DNA of 15,397 nt from JBJXFK01 sp046155505 (GTDB lineage: Bacteria > Planctomycetota > Phycisphaerae > UBA1845 > Fen-1342): the NCBI GenBank assembly GCA_046155505.1, contig JBJXFK010000030.1, positions 1 through 15,397 on the forward strand, in the 5' to 3' direction. The number at the start of each line of letters is the position of its first letter. Position 1 is the stretch's first letter. Positions 7,794 through 15,096 of the stretch are shown here, piece after piece. The notes under the pieces are model-generated. The model saw nothing but the letters and a program-made list of their open reading frames with translations. It was not told the DNA's origin and made no database searches. The translations under genes and the position numbers were made by a program.

Positions 7794-9815
7794 CTACGGC
7801 GGCACTGCGGTTGCGGCGAATCCTGCGAGCAACTCGTTGTTGCCGTCATCTACTCGCTCCGCCACCGCGATCGCCTGCCCGCTGAACCGCTGAATCACCC
7901 GCAGTCGCGAGACAATCGCCTCGCCTCGTCGCACATCCAGCTCGACGCCCACATGCCCGCCCCGCAGGTCAATCGTCGCCAGCCGCCGCTGCGCGTCATA
8001 GTGCCGCACCGTCGCCGACACGTCGCGATCGATCGCCGCAATCCGGTCCAGCGCCTGCTGAATCCTCACCCGCTCGCTCGGCGACGCATCCGCAAGCTGC
8101 CGCCGCAACACGCCCGCACCCATCGGCGACCCAATCTCCGCCAGCCCCATCGCCGCCAGCCGCGCGATGTCGCCGTCTTCATCATTCTCCAAATCAACCA
8201 GCACCGGCTCGCCGATCTCAAATCGCAACCACGCCAGCGACCGCACCAGCAATCGCCGATCCGCCGGCCGAGCGTCCGCCAAGAACGCCCGAATATCCTG
8301 CGGCGTCACCCGCGACGGATTCTCCAGATACGCCGGCGTCTTGCGATAATAGATTTGCAAGGCCAGCGTCGAGATCGCCGTCGTATACACGCGACTTCCC
8401 ATCTTGCCCCACTTGCCCCACTCCTGCCCGAACGGCGGATAGCTGCCGAAACTATGCGACCGCCGCCGATCGCCGAGAACCTTGCGATCCTGCATCGTCA
8501 GCAGCGCATCGCGCAAACTGCCGTTCCAGCGTTCCCATTCCGGCCCGCCAAGCTGAAACAGCCCGACCGTGCCGTAGTACCAGTAGTAGTAATCATGAAG
8601 TTGCGTCGCGTCGCCGCCCTGCAATTGCCCGATCGACGGCGGATCGGCGAGCAGCAACCCCTGCTGTCGCTGCGTGATCTCGGCATCGGGTCGCACGCCC
8701 AGCAGCATGTTGCTCACAATGCCCACGCCGATCATCGCCGCGCCGTATCGATACGCCGGCTCAGCCGTGTCGCGATCGATCTTGAAACCGGTGCCCGCGT
8801 CGGTGTACCAGACGCGCCCGTCTCGCTGCGTCGCCCGCGCAAAGTGCAGCAGCGTTCGCACGAACACCTCATGCGGCACATCAACACCCGCCGCCTCGCA
8901 CGCCTGCAACGCCTGCACCACCCAACCCGTGATCGACGTGTCATTCCGCCCGCTCTCGGCGTCCGCCAGATAGTCCCACCCGCCGTGCCGCTGCTGCGAT
9001 CGCGTGAGCGCCGCCACCGCCCTCCGCAACGGCTCGACGATGTCCGGATTGCCGGTCTGCGTCAGGTATTCGGCCAGCGCAAATGTCGCGAGCGACGTGT
9101 TGTAGCCCGCCATGCGATCTTCGCCGCCGAAATTTCCGTCGTTATCCTGCGCGCGGAGCAGCGCCGTCACCGCGCGGGCCACCGTCTCGCCATATTGCGG
9201 CGACGCATCGGTGTGTCCATCGCCCAGAAACGCCAGCAAGCACAATCCGGTCAGCCCTGCGTCGAGCGAAACCCCCGTGCGATTCAACGCCGGGCCTGTG
9301 CATTCGTCGCCGCGCGGGCAGTGTCGCATGAATTCGAAACGGTCCCAAGTACCGTCGCGATCCTGATGCGCGGCGAGCCACGCCAGGCCCACGTCGACCG
9401 CGCCAAGTGTCGCCGCGTTTCCGCCGAAGCGCGTGTTGCGTTTCGTGCGTTCGACGGGATCCGGGGCGGGTTGTGGCAGCGTCGCCGGGCGCGACGCCGT
9501 CGTCGCCGTGGCGATCGCCGTCGTCGTGGACTGCGTTGCCGCGAGGATCGGCCGCGCCGTCGGCTGCGCTCGGCGCGACGACGTCACCACCGGCTTGCTT
9601 GCGACAGGCGGCGAGACTGGTCGGTCGCGAGGAATTTCGGAAAGTGGTTCAACCGAGGCGGCGGTAGGCGCGCTCGCCGGCGCTGGCACCGGCGGCGCTT
9701 CAATCCGTGGCGCTCGCGGCATCGGCACGCGCATGATCAGCAGCGGTGCCATCGCAATCGCGCACGCCGCCGCCGCGAACACGGCCAGCCCCGCGTACCA
9801 GACTCTCTGCGACAT
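7794..9815 (-). CDS. Membrane-anchored squalene-cyclase/prenyltransferase-repeat protein with C-terminal HEAT-like part
   Basis: A 673-residue exported protein. Residues 7-28 form a membrane anchor or signal sequence, followed by a long Pro/Ala/Thr-rich linker (about 35-120). An alpha/alpha-barrel region (about 135-490) has QW-type repeats: HQDRDGTW (150-157), AQDNDGNF (222-229) and SQQRHGGW (273-280). An aromatic cluster DYYYWYYGT sits at 408-416. The catalytic DxDD of squalene-hopene cyclases is absent, so hopanoid synthesis is unlikely; this type is common in planctomycetes as a structural or binding protein. Residues about 505-590 look like HEAT/PBS-lyase repeats (ARLAAMGLAEIGS, 551-563). 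The ATG at 9815 was chosen because GGAAGG lies 8 bases upstream and a membrane segment follows. The open frame runs on to 10094, but that extension is read from an inverted repeat and is not protein-like. Confidence 0.85.
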   Translation of the reverse strand: MSQRVWYAGLAVFAAAACAIAMAPLLIMRVPMPRAPRIEAPPVPAPASAPTAASVEPLSEIPRDRPVSPPVASKPVVTSSRRAQPTARPILAATQSTTTAIATATTASRPATLPQPAPDPVERTKRNTRFGGNAATLGAVDVGLAWLAAHQDRDGTWDRFEFMRHCPRGDECTGPALNRTGVSLDAGLTGLCLLAFLGDGHTDASPQYGETVARAVTALLRAQDNDGNFGGEDRMAGYNTSLATFALAEYLTQTGNPDIVEPLRRAVAALTRSQQRHGGWDYLADAESGRNDTSITGWVVQALQACEAAGVDVPHEVFVRTLLHFARATQRDGRVWYTDAGTGFKIDRDTAEPAYRYGAAMIGVGIVSNMLLGVRPDAEITQRQQGLLLADPPSIGQLQGGDATQLHDYYYWYYGTVGLFQLGGPEWERWNGSLRDALLTMQDRKVLGDRRRSHSFGSYPPFGQEWGKWGKMGSRVYTTAISTLALQIYYRKTPAYLENPSRVTPQDIRAFLADARPADRRLLVRSLAWLRFEIGEPVLVDLENDEDGDIARLAAMGLAEIGSPMGAGVLRRQLADASPSERVRIQQALDRIAAIDRDVSATVRHYDAQRRLATIDLRGGHVGVELDVRRGEAIVSRLRVIQRFSGQAIAVAERVDDGNNELLAGFAATAVPP

Positions 9816-9889
9816 CCGACCGGCCTTCCGAGAGGCTCGCTTTGCCCGATGCGGAGTGTAGAGCGTGGGGGACGGTGCAGCGAATGACT

Positions 9890-9978
9890 CGCGCTGGGGG
9901 ACCGGTCTCCGACCGGTCTTTCTTCGGCACGACTCTCGAACAAAGGAAAGACTGGTCGGAGACCGGTCGCCCAGCGCG
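9890..9978. repeat. Imperfect 33-bp inverted repeat (MITE/REP-like palindromic element)
   Basis: Arms 9890-9922 and 9946-9978 are complementary at 31 of 33 positions; the mismatches are 9899/9969 and one C/T position in the inner part. A 23-base spacer (9923-9945) separates them. The arm holds GACCGGTC twice in the left copy (itself a palindrome), with TCC between, so each arm can also fold on itself. It lies between the phosphoesterase stop (10031) and the start of the squalene-cyclase-like gene (9815), too close to the latter to be a simple terminator for it alone. It looks like a short interspersed palindromic element; genome copy number would show that. Confidence 0.75.
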
Positions 9979-10030
9979 CGGTCGTTTTCTCCCGCAGGCT
10001 CAGGGCTTGCTCGTGCGCTGATCCGGCTTC

Positions 10031-11299
10031 CTACGGCACCGCCGATGCTGGCGCGCTGCTCGCGCCGCCAACACCCGGCTTTGTCATCGTCCAATCATCA
10101 AGCACTTTGCCCTCAATGTTGACCTGCCGGATGTTGAGCGTTCGCCCATCGACCCGCGCGACGGTGAAGCCATGCGCATCGTCATTCGACGAGGCAAAAT
10201 AGCTCGGCATATCCGCTTTCAATTCGTACAGCTTCGCCCCACCCGCGCCGCTGACGACGTAGACGACCCCGCCATCTGCCGCCGCTCCGCCGCGCATCGG
10301 GACCGTGCGTTCATACAAATGGTCATGCCCGTTCCAAACCACATCGACGCCGGTTCGCTCGAACACGGGCACCAGCGCATCGCGCACGCCCTGGTGCGGC
10401 TTGTGCTTGCCATTCGTGTACGGCGGATGGTGAAACACGACGAATTTCCACGTCGTTCGCGCTTCGCCCAGCACACGCTCGGCCCACGGCGCGAGATCGC
10501 TCGCCATCACCTCGACGCTGACATTCGAATCGAGCACGACGAACCGCGCATCGGCATACTCAAACCAATAGTTATTCTCCGGCGGCTGCTTTTCCGGGCC
10601 GTTGCGCGGCAACTCAAACACCTCGCGATAGGGTCCGCCGCGTGTGCGTTTGGCGTCGTCGTGGTTGCCAAGGCTCGGCCAGAAATTCACTTCGCGAATC
10701 AGCGGGCCGTAGGGTTCAAAAAACCGTTTGCGAAAGTGCTTGCGCTCCCCGCCGGGGTAGATCAGGTCGCCGGTGTGTACGATCAGATCGGGTTGATGCT
10801 CGATCATGCGGGCCGCGAGGCGATTCTGCTCATCGCTCCCCTGGCCGCTGTCGCCGAAGACCATCATCGTGAACGCCGCGCCCGCTGGCTTGCTGGTCCG
10901 CGCGGTCGCCGTCGCCAGCACGCGATTGGGTAGCGCGATCGTGTATGGGTACTTCGACGCGGGCTGAAGGCCGCTCAATCGCGCGACATGCCGCGTGCCG
11001 TCGCTCTCGATCGGCACCTTTCGCGGCAACTGACCATCAACCACGACTTCAAATGTCTGCGTCGCATCAGGCCGCGACGTAAACCACACCACCGCCAGCG
11101 ACCGCTCGCCCGCGAGCTGCACCATCGGCCCCTCGACGAGCTGCGTCGGCAACACCAGCGCCGCGAGCGAAAACCAGTACGCAAAGAACGCCGCCCCCGC
11201 GATCAGAGACACGCCACCCACCGCCCAATAAGCGGCGACCGCGCGCCGCGCACGCGGCTCTCGGCAACGCGACGAGACAATAGACGTCGAGCGATTCAC
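10031..11299 (-). CDS. Membrane-anchored calcineurin-like phosphoesterase (purple acid phosphatase type)
   Basis: A 422-residue metallophosphoesterase. Residues 21-50 form a membrane segment, then a beta-sandwich like the N-terminal domain of purple acid phosphatases (about 55-135: LAVVWFTSRPDATQTFEV). The two-metal catalytic domain shows all five signature blocks: FGDSGQG (148-154), GDLIYPGG (177-184), GNHD (211-214), VFHHPPY (288-294) and GHDHLYER (324-331). It should act outside the cytoplasm on phosphomonoesters, with unknown substrate. The start is GTG at 11299; its GTGA overlaps the stop of the upstream HEAT-like gene by 4 bases, and GAAGGAG lies 11 bases before it. The two genes are probably translated together, so both may serve one envelope function. 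The C-terminal tail is Ser/Ala/Pro-rich. Confidence 0.9.
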   Translation of the reverse strand: MNRSTSIVSSRCREPRARRAVAAYWAVGGVSLIAGAAFFAYWFSLAALVLPTQLVEGPMVQLAGERSLAVVWFTSRPDATQTFEVVVDGQLPRKVPIESDGTRHVARLSGLQPASKYPYTIALPNRVLATATARTSKPAGAAFTMMVFGDSGQGSDEQNRLAARMIEHQPDLIVHTGDLIYPGGERKHFRKRFFEPYGPLIREVNFWPSLGNHDDAKRTRGGPYREVFELPRNGPEKQPPENNYWFEYADARFVVLDSNVSVEVMASDLAPWAERVLGEARTTWKFVVFHHPPYTNGKHKPHQGVRDALVPVFERTGVDVVWNGHDHLYERTVPMRGGAAADGGVVYVVSGAGGAKLYELKADMPSYFASSNDDAHGFTVARVDGRTLNIRQVNIEGKVLDDWTMTKPGVGGASSAPASAVP

Positions 11300-12396
11300 G
11301 GCTTGCTTGACTCCTTCGGCTGCGTTGCCGTCGCGCTTGCCGGCTGCGACGCAGCGCGCGGACGATTCTTCTCATGCCATGCTCGAAACGCACGCCGCGC
11401 GTCGATGCGGCTCTTGTCATCCGGAAAACCGGTCATGCCGCGTTCGCTGTCCGTGACGAAGCCGTAATCCTCGGCCTTCAACTTGTGTACGCTGAGCAGC
11501 GCCAGCAGGGCCGCATCGCCGACGGTCTGGCTGATTTTCTGCGCCGGGCCGGGCACGCGAAAATCGGCCAGCCGCGGATCGTCGAGCATGCCCAGCAGCA
11601 AATCGACCACCGGCGGCGCATCCCACGCACCGAGCGCGCGGATGATCTCAGCGGTCTCATGTTCGTCCCACAGTTTGCCCCGACCGAAATACGCCGTCAC
11701 CTCGGCGACCGTTGCCGCATGCTCGCGTGCGTCGTGCGCGATCAAGACCTTGACCATCTCGCCGACAAAGATCGCGATGGTGCGCGCGAGATCCTGCTGC
11801 CCGACATCGTAGTAACCGCCACGAATCGCATTCGTGTAGTCGCGGATGATGAACGCAATGCGGCGCGTCAACACCGGGTCTTTGAACTTGCCCGCCAACT
11901 CAATCGCGGCATCCATCACATCTTCGGTCGCGTCGTCGATGCGGGCGGCGATCATGATTCCCGCGCCGCCGCCGGGGTCGAGCGGAATCTGCTCGAGCGC
12001 CGTGCGGCGGACGAACTCACTGTCGTGAAACAGCCGCACGGTCAGATCGGGATACTCTTTTTCGAACCGATCGAACAGCTCGCGGTCAGCCGTCGGCAAC
12101 GTGGCCCGAAACGTCCGCGCCCGCAACTGACTGGAGATCGCCTCGAGCGCGACTTTCAGGCGAATCGCCTGCGGCATGGTCAGTTTGTCATACTCGATCG
12201 TGCCGAGCGACTTGGCCAGCGTAGCGGTGACCTGATCGGCGAGCCGCTGCGTTGCTTCCTTCGATTCGACCTCGTCGCCCTTCAAAATCTGCTCGATCAG
12301 CAGCTTCATCCTGGCTTCGTCGGCTTGTGCGAGTAGCGGGGCAGCGCCGATCGATGCAATCAGTAGCGCCGTAAATAGCACGCCAGAGACGCGCAT
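11296..12396 (-). CDS. Secreted helical (HEAT-like) protein of unknown function
   Basis: A 366-residue protein with a clear signal peptide: MRVSGVLFTALLIASIGAAP, then a probable cleavage after LLAQA (about residue 25). The mature part is almost wholly helical, with repeated hydrophobic helix pairs (FVRRTALEQIPL, DVMDAAIELAGKFKDP, TAEIIRALGAWDAPPVVDLLLGML) that suggest HEAT-type repeats, a scaffold for protein binding. No catalytic motif is visible. The tail (about 340-366) is low-complexity Ala/Ser/Thr/Pro. The ATG at 12396 is preceded by GGAGG 9 bases upstream; an upstream ATG at 12567 is in frame but gives a Cys/Arg-rich leader and no signal peptide, so it is rejected. It is the first gene of an overlapping pair with the phosphoesterase. 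Confidence 0.78.
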   Translation of the reverse strand: MRVSGVLFTALLIASIGAAPLLAQADEARMKLLIEQILKGDEVESKEATQRLADQVTATLAKSLGTIEYDKLTMPQAIRLKVALEAISSQLRARTFRATLPTADRELFDRFEKEYPDLTVRLFHDSEFVRRTALEQIPLDPGGGAGIMIAARIDDATEDVMDAAIELAGKFKDPVLTRRIAFIIRDYTNAIRGGYYDVGQQDLARTIAIFVGEMVKVLIAHDAREHAATVAEVTAYFGRGKLWDEHETAEIIRALGAWDAPPVVDLLLGMLDDPRLADFRVPGPAQKISQTVGDAALLALLSVHKLKAEDYGFVTDSERGMTGFPDDKSRIDARRAFRAWHEKNRPRAASQPASATATQPKESSKP

Positions 12397-12707
12397 GATG
12401 GAGTTCCTCCGTCGGCGTCGCTGCGTCGACCGCTCCAAACTTAGCAGTCGCCGCCCCGACCGACACACAAGAGAAGAGAAGCGTAACCGCGCGCAAGTCA
12501 TCTGGCGCGGGCCGGGTAACCGAGCGCTTTCTTCGCCCCTGCAATCGCATTCTGTGTTTTCAGCCACGGTGCGCTGGACTGACTACGTGCTGTGCAAACC
12601 GCATGTGCGTCGTTGACACACGTAGAAGCGCGAGATACGTTGCAAACATCGTCGGGCGCAGCGGCGCTCCAACTCAGTCTGAATTCGCAAGCTTACGGGG
12701 GCTGTCC
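12397..12707. other. Divergent intergenic region with candidate promoters
   Basis: 311 bases without a supported gene, between the HEAT-like gene (minus) and the small membrane gene (plus). Apart from the candidate plus-strand promoter listed separately and the ribosome binding sites at both edges, I see no RNA gene, repeat or convincing hairpin. Confidence 0.5.
12613..12641 (+). promoter_or_regulatory. Candidate promoter of the 52-residue membrane protein gene
   Basis: A perfect -35 box TTGACA (12613-12618) is followed after 17 bases by TACGTT (12636-12641), a poor -10 box matching 3 of 6 positions. It lies 66 bases before the start codon. Confidence 0.33.
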
Positions 12708-12866
12708 ATGGGTGGTTTCATCAACGCTCTGCTCTACGGCGTCGTCATCCTCGTGATCGTGCCGGGAATCCTGTTCCTCTTCAACACCTCGATCGGCTTC
12801 TTCGAAGATTTCTCGCTCGGCGGCAACGACACGCCGCCCGCCGCGGTCGACGAAGCCGCACCGTAG
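12708..12866 (+). CDS. Small single-pass membrane protein, 52 residues
   Basis: I do not recognise this protein. It starts MGGFINALLYGVV, continues as one hydrophobic membrane helix (about residues 5-26) and ends with an acidic, Pro/Ala-rich tail. The ATG at 12708 is preceded by a run of five G residues 6 bases upstream; starts further 5' in the same frame would put charged sequence before the helix. The opening GGFxxALxYG is also found at the N-terminus of the convergent gene at 13095-13691. Its stop is followed, 129 bases later, by a strong hairpin terminator. Being short, it could be spurious, but membrane helix, start site, TTGACA box and terminator together support a real gene. Confidence 0.68.
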   Translation: MGGFINALLYGVVILVIVPGILFLFNTSIGFFEDFSLGGNDTPPAAVDEAAP

Positions 12867-12867
12867 C

Positions 12868-12915
12868 GATCGGGTCTCCGTGCCCGACGGCGAGCGTTAG
12901 CGAGCAAGCTCAGAA
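12868..12915. repeat. Possible degenerate interspersed repeat
   Basis: The spacer after the small gene has the strings GGGTCTCCGTGCCCG and GCGAGCGTTAGCGAGC, the latter with GCGAGC in direct repeat. Such strings remind me of interspersed intergenic repeats in planctomycete genomes; nothing within the window confirms more than one copy. Confidence 0.25.
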
Positions 12916-12995
12916 GTCCGTTGGAACGCGAGTCGTTAGGCTTGCTTCCCGCCACGCGAACGGCATTGATCACCTTCCGACTGCCAACAAACACC

Positions 12996-13034
12996 ACAGC
13001 CGCCCCAATCGCACTCGGCGATCGCGGCGGCTGT
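12996..13034. terminator. Bidirectional rho-independent terminator
   Basis: Arms 12996-13012 and 13018-13034 pair at 15 of 17 positions, including a perfect 9-bp base (ACAGCCGCC / GGCGGCTGT), with a 5-base loop. A T-rich stretch CTTGTTT follows on the plus strand, and the mirror side reads GGTGTTTGTT on the minus strand. It sits between two convergent genes (12708-12866 plus; 13095-13691 minus) and can end transcripts of both. Confidence 0.8.
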
Positions 13035-13094
13035 CTTGTTTCTGGAAGCAGAGGAGAGTTCCACCGATTACTGTTGTTCAGGCCGCGCGGCCGG

Positions 13095-13691
13095 CTACTC
13101 CGCCGCCGCCAGCTTGCGCTCCGTCACCTTGTTCGCCACGCGCAGCTCGACAATCTCCGTCGCCGTCTTTTCGCCCTGAGCCGCATCGATCCAGCGCTCG
13201 ATCGTCCGCGTCGACCCCGGCAACAGCGGCCCCGGCCAATCCGCATCGTTCACCGCCAGCGGCGACACGACATATTCGAGCGACGAACCCGTCGGCAGCC
13301 CGCGATCGTCCAGCACCCGCGCCCGCAGCGCCAGCACCGACACCGTCTCCTGCCCCTTGTTCGTCACCTCGATCAACGCCCGCGCATGATTGCGGCGAAA
13401 CTCGACCAGCTTGACGTTCACATCGAGCTGATCGCGATATTCCGGTGCCCGGCGATCATCGAAAGCGTCCGATATCGCGGGCGGCATCGCCTCACGCCAC
13501 TTCGGCAGCGCCTCGACCACCTTGCCCACCATCCCCACAGCGTCAAACCCCGTGCTCTTGAACGTGTGAATCGTGTACACGCCCAGCCCGGTCGCACAGA
13601 CGACACTGGTGGTCAGAAACCCGAAAAAGCCATAACACAGGGCGCTCAGAAAGCCGCCCTTCTTGACGATAACTTGTGGCATGCTCGACAT
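13095..13691 (-). CDS. Membrane-anchored protein of unknown function, 198 residues
   Basis: Not recognised as a named family. After MSSMPQVIVKKGGF there is one membrane helix (about residues 16-40), then an extracytoplasmic region. Residues about 70-185 look like a beta-sandwich: alternating strands such as VNVKLVEF, RALIEVTNKGQETVSVLALRA and TATEIVELRVANKV, with 'evtNkG..tv' as in domains that describe extracellular Ig-like or FxLYD folds. The ATG at 13691 is chosen because AGGAG lies 8 bases upstream; the open frame continues 108 codons further, but that part is Arg/Cys-rich and non-protein-like. The N-terminal GGFLSALCYG matches the start of the small membrane protein at 12708. The gene ends at a shared terminator. 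Confidence 0.78.
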   Translation of the reverse strand: MSSMPQVIVKKGGFLSALCYGFFGFLTTSVVCATGLGVYTIHTFKSTGFDAVGMVGKVVEALPKWREAMPPAISDAFDDRRAPEYRDQLDVNVKLVEFRRNHARALIEVTNKGQETVSVLALRARVLDDRGLPTGSSLEYVVSPLAVNDADWPGPLLPGSTRTIERWIDAAQGEKTATEIVELRVANKVTERKLAAAE

Positions 13692-14123
13692 TTGTGGTTC
13701 TCCTGAACCGGGTGCGGGCGTAACCACGCACCGCATCGTCAGTGTATTCGCCGACCGCCGCCGATTATTTCCCCGCGCGTTTTCCCGCGTGATCGGTGCC
13801 CACCATTCCCGCCTCGGCGGCCGACCCCACGCACAATCCGGTCCCGTCGTGCAAGCGAGGTCTTCGCCCGCGGCCCGACGTGCCGGACGGCTGCAAAATT
13901 CGAGCGACGACCAGCATACAATAGGATGCGGTTTTATCGACTCTGCATCCTGCCCATCCTGTATATCCTGTTCAAGTTCCCATTCGAACGGCACGGCGCA
14001 CGCTGTACTCCGCAAGTCGCCGTCGCCCCGGTGCCTGTCCGACCGATCCCGATCGATTACACTCCCCGGCTCGCAATTTGGCGGGGATCGGCTACCTCAA
14101 TCGACTTCAGACGGAGAACATAC
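13692..14123. other. Divergent intergenic region before ndk
   Basis: 432 bases between the 198-residue membrane protein (minus) and ndk (plus). It contains a 9-base tandem repeat (listed separately) and a 6-bp stem TCCCCG / CGGGGA (14063-14068 with 14082-14087) in the ndk leader. No clear promoter pair or RNA gene is visible. An open frame runs through it into ndk, but it passes through the tandem repeat and has no ribosome binding site. Confidence 0.5.
13947..13973 (+). repeat. Three tandem copies of a 9-base ATCCTGnnn repeat
   Basis: ATCCTGCCC, ATCCTGTAT and ATCCTGTTC follow each other without gap, upstream of ndk. The ATCCTG core is exact in all three; the last three bases vary. Confidence 0.7.
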
Positions 14124-14576
14124 ATGGAACGAACACTCATCATCTTCAAGCCCGATTGCGTGCAGCGCAACCTGGTCGGCACCATCCTGCAACGCTTCGA
14201 AAACAAGGGCCTCCGCCTCGTCGGCATGAAGCTGCAGCACTCGCCCAAGTCGCAGGTCGAGCAGCACTACGCCGTCCACAAGGAACGCCCCTTCTTCGGC
14301 GAACTGGTCGGCTTCATGACCAGCGGCCCGGTCGTCATCGCCGCCCTCGAAGGCCCCAGCGCGATCACGGTCGTTCGCAACCTGCTCGGCCCGACCGACG
14401 GCAAGACCGCCCCTCCCGGTACCATTCGCGGCGATTTCGGCCTCGACAAACAGTACAATCTTGTCCACGCCAGCGATTCGCCCGAGTCGGCGACGGCCGA
14501 ACTGAGCTTGTTCTTCAAGCCCGAAGAACTGGTCTCCTATCAACGCGCATCGGACCGCTGGGTGGTGAGTGGATGA
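14124..14576 (+). CDS. ndk: Nucleoside diphosphate kinase
   Basis: A 150-residue enzyme that transfers the gamma-phosphate of ATP to nucleoside diphosphates through a phosphohistidine. It starts with MERTLIIFKPDCVQRNLVG, the family's first strand with the Lys9-Pro-Asp signature. The active-site block YNLVHASDSPESA (111-123) carries the phosphorylated His115. Other conserved parts are ERPFFGELVGFMTSGPV (54-70), LEGPSAI (75-81) and GTIRGDFG (99-106). Length matches the usual bacterial form. ATG 14124 has GGAG 7 bases upstream. The TGA stop is at the very edge of a long inverted repeat, which would fold just after the gene and probably limits read-through to the next gene. Confidence 0.97.
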   Translation: MERTLIIFKPDCVQRNLVGTILQRFENKGLRLVGMKLQHSPKSQVEQHYAVHKERPFFGELVGFMTSGPVVIAALEGPSAITVVRNLLGPTDGKTAPPGTIRGDFGLDKQYNLVHASDSPESATAELSLFFKPEELVSYQRASDRWVVSG

Positions 14577-14675
14577 GTAGCGAGTATCGAGTAGCGAGTT
14601 GAAGAAAAGACGCGGTACCGGGCACCGTTCTCAACTCGCTACTCGCTACTCGATACTCGATACTCGATACTCCGT
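14575..14675. repeat. Heptamer-repeat hairpin between ndk and the cupin gene
   Basis: Arms 14575-14602 and 14631-14658 pair at 26 of 28 positions with a 28-base loop. They are built of 7-base units: GAGTAGC/GAGTATC on the left, and ACTCGCT twice, ACTCGAT three times, then a degenerate ACTCCGT on the right (14634-14675). The loop itself contains the palindrome GGTACC. No T-run follows. It could act as an attenuator or mRNA-stabilising 3' hairpin; it overlaps the last bases of the ndk stop codon. Confidence 0.75.
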
Positions 14676-14705
14676 CGTCCCGTCTGCCAAAGAGAGGAAC
14701 ATGCG

Positions 14706-15059
14706 ATGAAAGTCCTCCCCCTTCTCCAGCATGAGCAAAAACCGGTGACGATGGAGGGTTCGCGCGGTGCGCAGATGCGCATGCTGGTCGGCCCGTCCGA
14801 AGGGGCGGCGAACTTTCACATGCGCCAATTCGAGGTCGAGCCGGGCGGCTTCACGCCGCACCATCAGCACGACTACGAGCATGAGATTTTGATCCTGAAG
14901 GGCCAGGGCGTCGCTCGCAGCGAGCAGGGCGAGCGACCGTTCAAAACCGGCGACGTGATCTGGGTGCCGCCGAACGAAATGCACCAGTTTCGCAACACGG
15001 GCGACATTGCGCTCGAGTTCATCTGCCTGATTCCCGCGCCGAAGGATTGCGCCAAGTAA
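14706..15059 (+). CDS. Small single-domain cupin
   Basis: A 117-residue cupin (double-stranded beta-helix) protein. Cupin motif 1 is at about residues 47-68 (GGFTPHHQHDYEHEILILKG): His53, His55 and Glu58 or Glu60 are likely metal ligands. Motif 2 is GDVIWVPPNEMHQFRN (82-97), with His93 as the last ligand. All four ligands are present, so a metal site is likely. Small cupins of this form include mannose-6-phosphate-isomerase-like binding proteins and dioxygenases; the substrate cannot be assigned. ATG 14706 has GAGG about 9 bases upstream (AGAGAGG). The gene is 129 bases after ndk and 37 bases before queD, and the three genes run in the same direction. Confidence 0.87.
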   Translation: MKVLPLLQHEQKPVTMEGSRGAQMRMLVGPSEGAANFHMRQFEVEPGGFTPHHQHDYEHEILILKGQGVARSEQGERPFKTGDVIWVPPNEMHQFRNTGDIALEFICLIPAPKDCAK

Positions 15060-15084
15060 GCACGCGCCGCGCGGTGCGCCGTGC
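15060..15084 (+). terminator. GC-rich stem-loop between cupin gene and queD
   Basis: GCACGCGC (15060-15067) can pair with the complementary bases at 15076-15084 with one bulged base. No T-run follows, so it may merely be a spacer structure rather than a terminator. Confidence 0.25.
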
Positions 15085-15096
15085 AAGAGTCAACGC

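Noticed and set aside
7953..9887. Long plus-strand open frame (about 640 codons) opposite the squalene-cyclase-like gene
   Set aside because: Its translation is extremely Arg/Pro/His-rich without domain pattern; the minus strand gives clear QW repeats, a membrane anchor and a good start site.
9816..10094. N-terminal extension of the squalene-cyclase-like protein
   Set aside because: The extension is read through the 9890-9978 inverted repeat and overlaps the end of the phosphoesterase gene; the ATG at 9815 has its own ribosome binding site and starts a membrane segment.
13926..14123. N-terminal extension of nucleoside diphosphate kinase
   Set aside because: Nucleoside diphosphate kinases start at the MERTLIIFKP strand; the extension runs through a tandem repeat, and GGAG precedes the ATG at 14124.
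14575..14675. CRISPR array
   Set aside because: Repeat units are 7 bases long and contiguous, without spacers, and no cas gene is present.
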